Shown here in pieces: positions 16,462-24,923 of a stretch of 62,836 nt of DNA. Under the pieces are notes generated by a model, which did not search any database, was not told where the DNA came from, and saw only the letters and a list, made by a program, of their open reading frames with translations. Source of the stretch: Lachnospiraceae bacterium (GTDB lineage: Bacteria; Bacillota; Clostridia; Lachnospirales; Lachnospiraceae); assembly GCA_009911035.1 (NCBI GenBank), contig QXWO01000033.1:1-62836 (forward strand). The letters run 5' to 3'. The stretch's first letter is position 1, and each line of letters opens with the position of its first letter. A program made the translations under genes and the position numbers.

Positions 16462-17514
16462 TTACACGTTTATTTCTGCCATAATCTTAATATAATCCTG
16501 TGTCTTGTCACGCATAATATGTAGTCCGCTTTCCAGATTTTTCAGTGGAAATTTATGGGAAATCAAATCTCCTGGAGATATTTTTCCCTGTTCCAGCCTG
16601 TCCAGAACATAATGCCAGTCATCCTCAATCTCATGGGTAAAAGATGAATTCCATGTTCCTGTTATGGTAAGCTGGTTTCTCAATATTTTCCAGTAAACCT
16701 CTCTTTCCAGAGTCATATCTGAACCAGGATTGCCCACCAGGCAGACACTTCCCCCGGGGGCGGTCAGATTTACTGCCTGTGAGATAGTCTCATTCCTGCC
16801 CACACATTCGAAGAATACATCCGCTCCCTTTCCTTCCGTCCTCTCCATCAGCCACTTTTCCACATCCTGTACCCTGCTGTCGCAATAGCAGGTTTCCTGC
16901 AGTCCTGTTTTTAAAATGGTTGTTCTCTGAAACGCTTTGTTTCCTATTACAAATATATCCCTTATCTCTGTCTCACGAAGAAAAGAAACCAGCAGCATTC
17001 CTATCGTACCAAGGCCACAAACCACTATCCTGTCCCCTGCCATGGGCCTGGCTCTTCTCATAGCATGGACAGCCACCGCCATTGGCTCCAGCATGGCTGC
17101 TTCCTGCATGGATACACTGTCAGGAAGTTCAATCAGATTTTTCACAGGAACCGCCGCGTATTCCGCAAATCCCCCGTTCTGCCGGGAGCCTAAATAGCCG
17201 TAATTCCGGCACATCTCATACTGTCCTTTCTTACAGGATGCACATACATGGCATGGAATAAGCGGAAAAACGCCCACACGCTTATTCTTCCATTTAGGAT
17301 TCACGCCTGCTCCCACATCTGCTACTATGCCCGAAAACTCATGCCCCGGTATGGTTGGAAAGTGGTATGTTCCTGTCTTATAAATGCGCGGAATGTCCGA
17401 ACCACAGATACCGACAGACATCACTTTCATAATCACTTCGTCCCCCGCAGACTGTGGTTCTTTCACCTCCTCATACTGTATGTCTCCTATGCCGTGCAGA
17501 ACCCACGCTTTCAT
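16462..17514 (-). CDS. Zinc-dependent MDR dehydrogenase, probable ribitol-5-phosphate (TarJ-like) or related polyol-phosphate dehydrogenase
   Basis: A 350-residue medium-chain dehydrogenase. The catalytic zinc ligands appear in VGICGSD and GHEFSG, and the structural zinc site in CHVCASCKKGQYEMC. The cofactor fold is GLGTIGM. Related families are galactitol-1-phosphate dehydrogenase and TarJ, which reduces ribulose-5-phosphate to ribitol-5-phosphate. TarJ is favoured because an IspD/TarI-type cytidylyltransferase and a ribulose-phosphate epimerase are encoded immediately upstream, a combination that would give CDP-ribitol. ATG 17514 follows GGAGGGGAACATTG. This is the last gene of the large glycan cluster. 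Substrate choice is inference. Confidence 0.8.
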   Translation of the reverse strand: MKAWVLHGIGDIQYEEVKEPQSAGDEVIMKVMSVGICGSDIPRIYKTGTYHFPTIPGHEFSGIVADVGAGVNPKWKNKRVGVFPLIPCHVCASCKKGQYEMCRNYGYLGSRQNGGFAEYAAVPVKNLIELPDSVSMQEAAMLEPMAVAVHAMRRARPMAGDRIVVCGLGTIGMLLVSFLRETEIRDIFVIGNKAFQRTTILKTGLQETCYCDSRVQDVEKWLMERTEGKGADVFFECVGRNETISQAVNLTAPGGSVCLVGNPGSDMTLEREVYWKILRNQLTITGTWNSSFTHEIEDDWHYVLDRLEQGKISPGDLISHKFPLKNLESGLHIMRDKTQDYIKIMAEINV

Positions 17515-17626
17515 CAATGTTCCCCTCCTTTTTACCTCTGACCGGTTCGTCGCTCTTAATGCTTCTGACTGGTTCCATTACTCTTAATCATTCTCCCGAA
17601 CCGTTCACGGAACGCTTTATAATACT

Positions 17627-18397
17627 TTATATCATGCATCCGCCTTTCTGCACGATTTCCCGGAAACGCTCTAAGTCTGCTGCCGTTGTAATCTTGAAAT
17701 TCCTCTCATCCCCCGGTATCATGGCAATGTCCATCCCCGCCATTACCGCAGGCTCCGTAGAACCGTTTATTTTGAAGATGCTGTCAGGCAGGAGCGCCCT
17801 GTTCGCCTCATAATATTTGCCCAGCACAAAAAGTTCCGGCGCCTGCCCCGCAAAAATGCGGCTACGATCCAAAAGCGAGGAAATCCTCATATCATCCCCG
17901 CTGATATACACCGTATCTTTCATGGGCAGCGCCGGAAGTACGCCATCGTGGCCTTTCACAGCCTCTATACATTCCGCAATAAGGGAAAAAGAAACAAAAG
18001 GCCTTGCCGCATCGTGCACTAAGACATAATCCGAATCTCCGGCATATTTCCTGATATCGTTAAGCCCGTTTAAGATTGAATGCTGTCTGGTTCTGCCGGG
18101 CGCGGAGAATCCCCGGAACTTTCCCACGCTTTCCCTGTATGCTGTGTCACTTTCGGACATGTTTCCGTCCAAAGCGCCTTTGTCCACAGTCTGACACAGA
18201 TGCTTCACAGTTTCCAAAATCATCTCCCGCCATACCTCATCCGCAACAATCTGAACCGCATCAACCATTATATGAGCAAAAAACCTCTCAAGACAGTAGG
18301 ATATCACTGTCCTGCCGTTTACTTTTATGTACTGCTTCGGAATATCCATCCCCATCCTTGTCCCGCTTCCGCCCGACAAAACCAGCGCTGTTACCAT
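17627..18397 (-). CDS. IspD/TarI-family cytidylyltransferase, probable CDP-ribitol synthesis
   Basis: A 256-residue nucleotidyltransferase with the family pattern VLSGGSGTRMG, PKQYIKV, RQHSILNGL, VLVHDAARPFV and the C-terminal MIPGDERNFKITTAADL. The usual QTPQ segment reads GQAPE. A roughly 25-residue insertion (near DKGALDGNMSESD) lies before the RQHS motif. IspD makes CDP-methylerythritol and TarI makes CDP-ribitol; its position between an epimerase and a TarJ-like reductase favours TarI. ATG 18397 is preceded by GAGGGGGAAAT. Its product would feed the CDP-polyol-type transferases at the other end of the cluster. Confidence 0.82.
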   Translation of the reverse strand: MVTALVLSGGSGTRMGMDIPKQYIKVNGRTVISYCLERFFAHIMVDAVQIVADEVWREMILETVKHLCQTVDKGALDGNMSESDTAYRESVGKFRGFSAPGRTRQHSILNGLNDIRKYAGDSDYVLVHDAARPFVSFSLIAECIEAVKGHDGVLPALPMKDTVYISGDDMRISSLLDRSRIFAGQAPELFVLGKYYEANRALLPDSIFKINGSTEPAVMAGMDIAMIPGDERNFKITTAADLERFREIVQKGGCMI

Positions 18398-18420
18398 ATT
18401 TCCCCCTCTTCCATCCACAC

Positions 18421-19083
18421 TTAAAATTTCAGTTTCCTAATGTCCTTAAGAGTCTCCTTATAGGATGCATCTTGCCCGAAAAGGAGGGTCGTCCCAAGTA
18501 CGAACCCCTTCACCCCTTTCGGCGCATACTGCCTGATTTTATCCGCGCTGCATGCCCCGTCCCAGTATATCTCAAAATGCATCTCATCCTTAATTGCAAG
18601 AAGCCTGCTAATCTTCTTCCCGACATATGGTAAATACATCTGCCCCGCGTTTCCGGGATTGACCGACATTACCAGCACCTTTTTCACAATGACGAGCATT
18701 TCCATTACCGTCTCAATACTGGTTCCTGGATTAATTGCAATCCCCGGTGTCATACCTGCGTTGATAATCTTCTGCAGCGTCGTGGAAGGGTGGTACTCCG
18801 CTTCCGGATGGATATACACCGTGTCGCCCTTGCGCAGCTTTTCCAAAAAAATATGTATGTTATTGTTCGGGTGTTCAATCATCAGATGGACATCCACAGG
18901 CTTTTTCGCTGCAGAGGTTATATATGCCATGTCGTTTAAGGACATCGCAAAGTTCGGCACAAAGCGTCCGTCCATGATATCGATGTGAAAGGAGTCTATG
19001 CCTCCATCCTCCAAATCCTTTACCTCTTTTTCCAAGTTGCCATAATTGGCACACATCATTGATGCCATAAGCTCAAAATCCAT
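18421..19083 (-). CDS. Ribulose-phosphate 3-epimerase family protein
   Basis: A 220-residue TIM barrel with SMMCANYG, the metal-binding HIDIMDGRFVPN, VHLMIEHP and the phosphate-binding MSVNPGNAGQMY. The second catalytic acid segment usually reads VDGG, here WDGACSADKI. It would interconvert xylulose- and ribulose-5-phosphate. As a dedicated copy inside a glycan cluster beside TarI/TarJ-like genes it probably directs pentose phosphate into the pentitol branch. GGAGGAGTCTA precedes ATG 19083. Confidence 0.88.
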   Translation of the reverse strand: MDFELMASMMCANYGNLEKEVKDLEDGGIDSFHIDIMDGRFVPNFAMSLNDMAYITSAAKKPVDVHLMIEHPNNNIHIFLEKLRKGDTVYIHPEAEYHPSTTLQKIINAGMTPGIAINPGTSIETVMEMLVIVKKVLVMSVNPGNAGQMYLPYVGKKISRLLAIKDEMHFEIYWDGACSADKIRQYAPKGVKGFVLGTTLLFGQDASYKETLKDIRKLKF

Positions 19084-19110
19084 TAGACTCCTCCATTTAT
19101 TTCAATTCTT

Positions 19111-21165
19111 TTACAGCATATCTGCCATATCCGTCATCCGGTTAAAAAACGAATCCTCCACCTTTAAAGACAAGAAATCATCATCTCTCACTTCCACCTT
19201 GTGAATCATGGATAAAAATACCTCATCCTGTTTTTTGTCCATCTTTCTGCCCGAAATGGGACACAGCTTCAGGTACTCTCTAAAATATTCCCGAATCCCT
19301 TCCTGCGCCTCCTGAAAGCAGCGGATGTCTCCAGCTTTTCTGGTCTCCCTCCCATATACCGGATTCCCTTTTTCATCAAACTCCCTGATAGAAGGCATAG
19401 GTGCTGTCAGCATGGTCTCAAGAATATAATAGTCCTGAAAAATAGCGCTGGCATTCCTTTCCAAATCACTGTAAAAGGAAACAATGTCCAAGTTTTTCCC
19501 ATGCATCTGTTCCTCATCCAGCCGGAGAAAATAGATTCCTTTCAAATGCTGTGGCATAAGCCTGCCCATATACATCTGTGTGGTACCCTTCGCAACAAAA
19601 TCAAAGAAAGCTGCATCTTCCTCCCTCAACTCCAGCTTATCAATATATATCCTGTAATTTTTTCTGCACACCGCAGAGCGATTCAGGATTTCTTCTTTGT
19701 AGTCCAATAATTCCACCCTATCATCCGCTCCGTCTACACAGATTCCAAACCGTTTTTCAAGCTGCTCCGACAGACTTCCGCTAAATTTCATCTCTTCCAC
19801 ATAACGGATATCCTCCTCATTCTCCATGCCCGACCGAATCGCCGCCGTCCGGGATGTTAGAAAGTAAAGGGAAGAAACACTATTACAAAGTTCGTCATAC
19901 AGCTGCTTGATCAGATAACCGTCTCTGGCACAGAAAAGAATGTTGTTCAGCCGGTATTCTTCCACCCGATTTCTAAACCACAACACAAAATCACATATCA
20001 TTGGCGCAAAAAAAACATAACCGATATCATACGCCGTATTTACGCCAATTCGCCTCTGCCCTGTCTCAAACTGGAAAGGACTGTTAAAAACGTGAGACAA
20101 AAACATACCAATCCTAATCCTGTCCGACAGAGATCCCATATAATCCCACAATCCCATATACCCCACCAGTTCCAAAAGATCTATCCCACTGTAAAGACGG
20201 CAGGCGTCAATCCCGTTTTTTTGGGCATACTCCACATCTGCAGCCGCATCATCACCGATATGCAGATACTGCCCAGCCCTTGTTTCCTCCTTATATTTCT
20301 GAAAAAGCATCTGCGTTTTCCCTGTTTCATACTCACAGGAGACAAACACATCCGTATACTGTGTGATGCCGCACTTTTTCATAATACCCATAATCTGTTC
20401 CTTATTGTAATAGGAATCCGATACAACATAGACTTTCTTCCCACATGCCGTCAGATTAGAAAGCAGTCTGCAGACATCCTTTCTCGGAACCACGATCCCA
20501 CAGTCAATCTCCCACTCCAACATCGCCAGCTGCTCTGGCTCAATTTCCGCCAGCTGATATGTACTCCTCATATATGAATAAATCTCCGTCAGCTTTGGCG
20601 CGCGTTCCCCAGACAGCTCCTTTTCACTGGCCATACGCCTGGCAGGAAAATCCTCTATCACAATGCCGTGCTGCCGCAGTCTGTCGTCTACCAGTTCAAA
20701 CACATCCGAAGGAAATAACACCTGACGCATAATCAATGTATCAAACAGATCAAAGCTTACGGCATCGTACTGTTCTGTCCGCCGCATCAACTCTTTTTGG
20801 GTAATCCCTTCCACGTTTTGGAAATCATAGACAACGCGGTGCGTATCGCACAAATCATTTCCCCTTATATCAAACAGAGCGATATTATGCTCCCTGCATA
20901 TACTGCCAATCTTTCCGGCAATGGCACGGCAGGAACCTGGACGGGCCGCTACCACAATTAGACTGACCCGCTGCACAATCGCCTGCTCCAGGGAAATAAT
21001 TTGCATTCCATACAAATCCCCACTACTACGGTAGCCATCCAGCAGTCCAATCACCTGAAACGCTTCTTTGGCTTCGCCAAGAATTCTCTCTGTCTCCACA
21101 CCCAGACCGTATATTGCAATGGGACTGTTTTTATATTTTTGAAATATTCCGGATAAATTATTCAC
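19111..21165 (-). CDS. HAD-superfamily hydrolase fused to N-terminal Rossmann module (COG5610-like)
   Basis: A 684-residue protein starting with GTG 21165 behind GGAGGAAAGTG. Residues 1-110 form the recurring Rossmann module (IAIYGLGVETERIL, later LIVVAARPG). A HAD domain follows at about 130-350, with the nucleophile motif FDLFDTL, motif II VVSDSYY and motif IV HIGDDAAADV. The C-terminal 330 residues have no motif that I recognise, but such long HAD proteins occur in glycan loci and resemble COG5610. Phosphatase action on a sugar or polyol phosphate is possible. It lies directly before the epimerase gene in the pentitol branch. Confidence 0.8.
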   Translation of the reverse strand: MNNLSGIFQKYKNSPIAIYGLGVETERILGEAKEAFQVIGLLDGYRSSGDLYGMQIISLEQAIVQRVSLIVVAARPGSCRAIAGKIGSICREHNIALFDIRGNDLCDTHRVVYDFQNVEGITQKELMRRTEQYDAVSFDLFDTLIMRQVLFPSDVFELVDDRLRQHGIVIEDFPARRMASEKELSGERAPKLTEIYSYMRSTYQLAEIEPEQLAMLEWEIDCGIVVPRKDVCRLLSNLTACGKKVYVVSDSYYNKEQIMGIMKKCGITQYTDVFVSCEYETGKTQMLFQKYKEETRAGQYLHIGDDAAADVEYAQKNGIDACRLYSGIDLLELVGYMGLWDYMGSLSDRIRIGMFLSHVFNSPFQFETGQRRIGVNTAYDIGYVFFAPMICDFVLWFRNRVEEYRLNNILFCARDGYLIKQLYDELCNSVSSLYFLTSRTAAIRSGMENEEDIRYVEEMKFSGSLSEQLEKRFGICVDGADDRVELLDYKEEILNRSAVCRKNYRIYIDKLELREEDAAFFDFVAKGTTQMYMGRLMPQHLKGIYFLRLDEEQMHGKNLDIVSFYSDLERNASAIFQDYYILETMLTAPMPSIREFDEKGNPVYGRETRKAGDIRCFQEAQEGIREYFREYLKLCPISGRKMDKKQDEVFLSMIHKVEVRDDDFLSLKVEDSFFNRMTDMADML

Positions 21166-21195
21166 TAAACACTTTCCTCCAAAGAATTCTGTTTC

Positions 21196-22341
21196 TTACA
21201 CTTTTCTAAACTCTTCTGAGAACCACAATATTTTCTTATTGTCTATTCCTTTATCAACCAGATACTGTCTTATATTTTCAGCCGCATCCTGCACAGTGTT
21301 TGCAATCAAAATAAAATCATAATCTGTCACTTTCAATATTTCATCCGGAGCAGACACCCCAAAACCATTTTCCTGATAAACTGCATACTTCTGGTCTACC
21401 CACAAAACAATGCTTATTTCTTCTTTTTCCGCAAGATATCTGTGTATCTTCTGCCCCAGTACGCCTGCTCCGTAAATGATTACCTTACTTCCCGGCTGTA
21501 TCCCTCCATAAGGTACTAACACTTTTTCATCAAATACAGATATTTGATGCATAAATAACAAATATTTTCTATATTGTTTTAGCTGTGGCTCCAGTATTTC
21601 CCACACCTTTTTTTCTTTGAATGCCTCCTCCAAATATTCAAACAGCAGGCTATATATTTCTGCTCTGTTTTTTACCTCCCTACTTTTTGTCATGCTGTTC
21701 GGATGCTGTATGTAATGATACGCGCAAATATCTGATATATATATTTTTTCCGCCTCTAGCACGCCGGGATAGACAACTGCCGCGTCTTCCCCAATGACAA
21801 TACGATTATCAACACGCATCTGCATCTTTACTGCAATTTCCTTTTTAAACAGCTTTGTAACCATATGTGGCTGCACACCATATTCAAAAAAACGCCTTGC
21901 ATAAAGCAACGCTGGTAAAAGCTGCTCCCTTGTATATACCCCAACAGGAAAATTATCCCTCACCTGTCTGCTGTCTGTTCCAATATCATGAAAATGCCCT
22001 GACAAGACAATATCTGCGCCTGTCTTTTCCTGTGCTAATACCATCTTTTCATAATAATCGGGTTCTATCCAGTCATCTCCATCCACAAAGCCGACAAATT
22101 CACCATCCGCAATTTCCAATCCGGCTTTTCTTGCACTTGTAGAACCGCCATTCTCCTTATGTATCACTCTAATCCTGCCATCCTGATCCGCATATTCATC
22201 GCAGACTTTACCACACAGATATGCAGACCCGTCATCCACAAGAATAATTTCTAAGTCCCTATACGTCTGTTTTAAAATACTCTCAACACACTTATGTAAA
22301 TATTCTGTTCCATTATAGATTGGCACAATTACACTAATCAT
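21196..22341 (-). CDS. Family 2 glycosyltransferase with C-terminal Rossmann module
   Basis: A 381-residue protein. The GT-A domain begins VIVPIYNGTEYL and shows IILVDDGS, KENGGSTSARKAGL and the metal-binding FVDGDDWIEPDYYE. The last 100 residues are a Rossmann module (KVIIYGAGVLGQKI, an acidic VDQK and DFILIAN). GT2 enzymes of this type transfer a sugar from a nucleotide donor to a glycan. The module is the same type as in at least eleven neighbours, here placed at the C-terminus. The start ATG 22341 follows GAGGTGATAACGAC. Confidence 0.9.
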   Translation of the reverse strand: MISVIVPIYNGTEYLHKCVESILKQTYRDLEIILVDDGSAYLCGKVCDEYADQDGRIRVIHKENGGSTSARKAGLEIADGEFVGFVDGDDWIEPDYYEKMVLAQEKTGADIVLSGHFHDIGTDSRQVRDNFPVGVYTREQLLPALLYARRFFEYGVQPHMVTKLFKKEIAVKMQMRVDNRIVIGEDAAVVYPGVLEAEKIYISDICAYHYIQHPNSMTKSREVKNRAEIYSLLFEYLEEAFKEKKVWEILEPQLKQYRKYLLFMHQISVFDEKVLVPYGGIQPGSKVIIYGAGVLGQKIHRYLAEKEEISIVLWVDQKYAVYQENGFGVSAPDEILKVTDYDFILIANTVQDAAENIRQYLVDKGIDNKKILWFSEEFRKV

Positions 22342-22348
22342 GTCGTTA

Positions 22349-23500
22349 TCACCTCAATTGTCTGGCAGCCATAACCGGGTAATTTCTACAATCCTTCCCA
22401 TGACATCTCGCGCACATTTCCAAATATCCCTTTTCTGAATATCCCAAATTATATTCCAGCAAAATTCGCCTTCCCAAATCACCATCCGGCAACAAACCTA
22501 AATCCAGAAAATCATTTTCTCCTATGTGATATCCCAAATTATCCGATACCGTTCTGGCCATCACACAGAAATAAAGCTTCCCGTTTCTCGTTTCCCTGCA
22601 CGGAGTCATGCATCTGTCAAATTTCCGTATTAACTGTTCTTCACTCTCCTCCTGTAATTTGTCCGTAAAACCATAGTTCCACCATACTTCCTCTGCCTTA
22701 CTGAAATGATAATCTACCCCTTCTTTTAAAAATATCTTTTCCAGCTTATTATACTGTCCCTGTAAATTGGGAATTGCCTTCACATAATTGGAAATTCTAA
22801 ACAGCACTCTGTATTTCTTGCAGTTATCCACCAAAGCCTGGTCAGGGAGAATCGTTCCATTCGACGTAATGCTGAAAGTTCCCATCTTATTTCGATATTT
22901 TTCACCAATATATTCCACCGCCTCTTTCAAATGTTCATACAGCAATGGTTCTCCTCCAATCAGGACAAATTCATGAATATAGTCAATCTTTGAAAAGAAC
23001 AAATCGGCAGAGACATATATTTCTTCCAATTCCATATCTTTCGCATTTCTATCTACAGCCCAGCAACCGTGCGCACAGTCAGCGCATCTTAGTGTACATC
23101 TCTCTGTCACACAAATTTGCGCTAAATTCATAAATAAAATTTTCTTTTTTTGGAAAAAATATATTGGCAGCACACTATTCAGGAAAATCCCGGACAAAAA
23201 AAATTTACAGTTATCTTCCCGTAACTGCCTGCTAATTTCCTGCTCATTTGCTTCATTTGCGGCAATAATCAGCGTCTTATCCCTCTCATTCTCCAAAAAC
23301 CATTGATAGGACTGCACCAACTGACCATAAAAGCCATTTTTCTGCTTCTGCACATCATTATCTATAAAACCGGCGAACATCCCGAAAAACGATAATGTCA
23401 CATACAATCCACGCCCAATATCCCCCGCGCCAAAAACATAAAACTTTTCATGTTCCAGTTTCTCTGCCTTATATTCATTTAGTTCTTCTCCTCTATTCAT
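22349..23500 (-). CDS. Radical SAM/SPASM-like protein with N-terminal Rossmann module
   Basis: A 383-residue protein. Residues 18-110 carry the Rossmann module (FYVFGAGDIGRG and LIIAANE). The radical SAM cluster motif CTLRCADC lies at about 135, followed by IGGEPLL, the family's GGEP. Cys pairs near the C-terminus (CMTPC, CARCHGKDC) could hold an auxiliary Fe-S cluster, as in SPASM proteins. Such enzymes in glycan loci may epimerise, deoxygenate or methylthiolate a sugar, but the substrate is unknown. The start is taken as ATG 23500, overlapping the upstream gene; TTG 23509 is an alternative. Confidence 0.85.
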   Translation of the reverse strand: MNRGEELNEYKAEKLEHEKFYVFGAGDIGRGLYVTLSFFGMFAGFIDNDVQKQKNGFYGQLVQSYQWFLENERDKTLIIAANEANEQEISRQLREDNCKFFLSGIFLNSVLPIYFFQKKKILFMNLAQICVTERCTLRCADCAHGCWAVDRNAKDMELEEIYVSADLFFSKIDYIHEFVLIGGEPLLYEHLKEAVEYIGEKYRNKMGTFSITSNGTILPDQALVDNCKKYRVLFRISNYVKAIPNLQGQYNKLEKIFLKEGVDYHFSKAEEVWWNYGFTDKLQEESEEQLIRKFDRCMTPCRETRNGKLYFCVMARTVSDNLGYHIGENDFLDLGLLPDGDLGRRILLEYNLGYSEKGYLEMCARCHGKDCRNYPVMAARQLR

Positions 23501-24923
23501 CCACTTCAAAATGTATCACTTCCTTCCAAAACTGATAGTGCTTGTCCATACTGCATTTCCTTTTCAACTCTATATGCGCTTTCATTCCCATATCAGGCAA
23601 TAAGTCCCGGTTTTGTTCCAGTTTTGCCACCTTGTCCGCTATCGCCTCATAATCTCCAATAGCAACGATATAACCGTTCTCCCCGTCCCGAATATCGTCC
23701 TTTGCCCCGGAAGTATTCGTTACAATCGGTACCACCCCATTTGCCATGGCTTCTGCAACAGAACGGGAACGTCCTTCAAAGTCCGCTATATTAATACAAA
23801 TATCTTTATCATTCCAAAAACTGCCTATCTCCTGCTTGTCCAAAACTCCTACGAGCTTTACTTTTTCCTGCAAATGCCTGCCTATAATAAATTCCTGCAT
23901 TTTCTGTAAATAATCGCCTTCTCCGGCAAGTTCAAAATAATAATTAATTTTTCTTGCTTCCAGAACTTCTATCAATTTCTCTATCAAATCCATTCTCTTC
24001 TGCAATACCACAATCCTACCGGCATATCCCAATCTGACAGGCTGTTTTCTCCGGGTCATATAAGAGCGTACAAGCCTCCCCGGACAATTTACCGGGCATA
24101 TCATTGTATGTACTCTGTCCGTCTCAGCGCCACGTTTTATCATTTCCCTTGTGATATCAGAACTGACACAGACATACGCATCCACACACTCGTGAAAATC
24201 TATATATTCCTGATATGTATTTTCTGCTGCGTTTCTAATTCCGGAAATAATCCTGATTTTATCCGGATATGCTTTCTTTATAATCTTTCCTGCAAAAACT
24301 TCATACGGATAACTTGTCACAAGCACGCACGGTAAACGTTCCTTCAAACACGCAATCAGCTTTCTTATGTTTTCTACGCTATTCATGTTTTCTGTATCAA
24401 TATCTACGTTCAGCATATGGTTTTCTAATATTGCAGCAATATTACCATTATTCCCCGTAGATAAAATATAAGTGTTCTCGTTCTTTTCCTCCAGAAACTT
24501 TGTGCAGATATCCTTTGTCCATTCCTGAACGCCGCCAAGCACCATCCCATCCAAACATGCGAAAATAATCGAATTGTTCCTGTTATAAACAGGCACAGCG
24601 CCTAATAAATCGGAAAAATCCACTGTGGCATATATTTTCTGTATCAGGCAGTTATATGATATTTCCTCTACCTTCCCCTGAAAAATATCTGTAATATAAC
24701 TTCTGATGCCATCCGCATGAAATGCCGGCGTGATGCATAATGTCACCTCGTCTATATCCTTCAAAGCCTCAGGCGCTTGTATCTGATAACTTCCGATATA
24801 TGTCCCCCAAAGCGTCTGATTGCCATCTACTACCGCCCTGATCTCCCAATCACAGGAATCTATAAGCGATATCAGATTTCTTCCTCGTTTTCCTGCACCA
24901 TAAACCACTAAATTTTCCATCAT
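23493..24923 (-). CDS. Family 4 glycosyltransferase with N-terminal Rossmann module
   Basis: A 476-residue protein. It opens with the Rossmann module (NLVVYGAGKRGRNL, AVVDGN). The GT-B transferase follows, with the GT4 signature region FELAGEGDYL, VKLVGVLDKQEI, then FEGRSRSVAEAMANG and GENGYIV, in which the E-x7-E-type donor-binding glutamates sit. ATG 24923 shares its A with the stop of the AsnB-like gene (TAATG), so translation is coupled. It probably extends the glycan using an NDP-sugar. Confidence 0.9.
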   Translation of the reverse strand: MMENLVVYGAGKRGRNLISLIDSCDWEIRAVVDGNQTLWGTYIGSYQIQAPEALKDIDEVTLCITPAFHADGIRSYITDIFQGKVEEISYNCLIQKIYATVDFSDLLGAVPVYNRNNSIIFACLDGMVLGGVQEWTKDICTKFLEEKNENTYILSTGNNGNIAAILENHMLNVDIDTENMNSVENIRKLIACLKERLPCVLVTSYPYEVFAGKIIKKAYPDKIRIISGIRNAAENTYQEYIDFHECVDAYVCVSSDITREMIKRGAETDRVHTMICPVNCPGRLVRSYMTRRKQPVRLGYAGRIVVLQKRMDLIEKLIEVLEARKINYYFELAGEGDYLQKMQEFIIGRHLQEKVKLVGVLDKQEIGSFWNDKDICINIADFEGRSRSVAEAMANGVVPIVTNTSGAKDDIRDGENGYIVAIGDYEAIADKVAKLEQNRDLLPDMGMKAHIELKRKCSMDKHYQFWKEVIHFEVDE

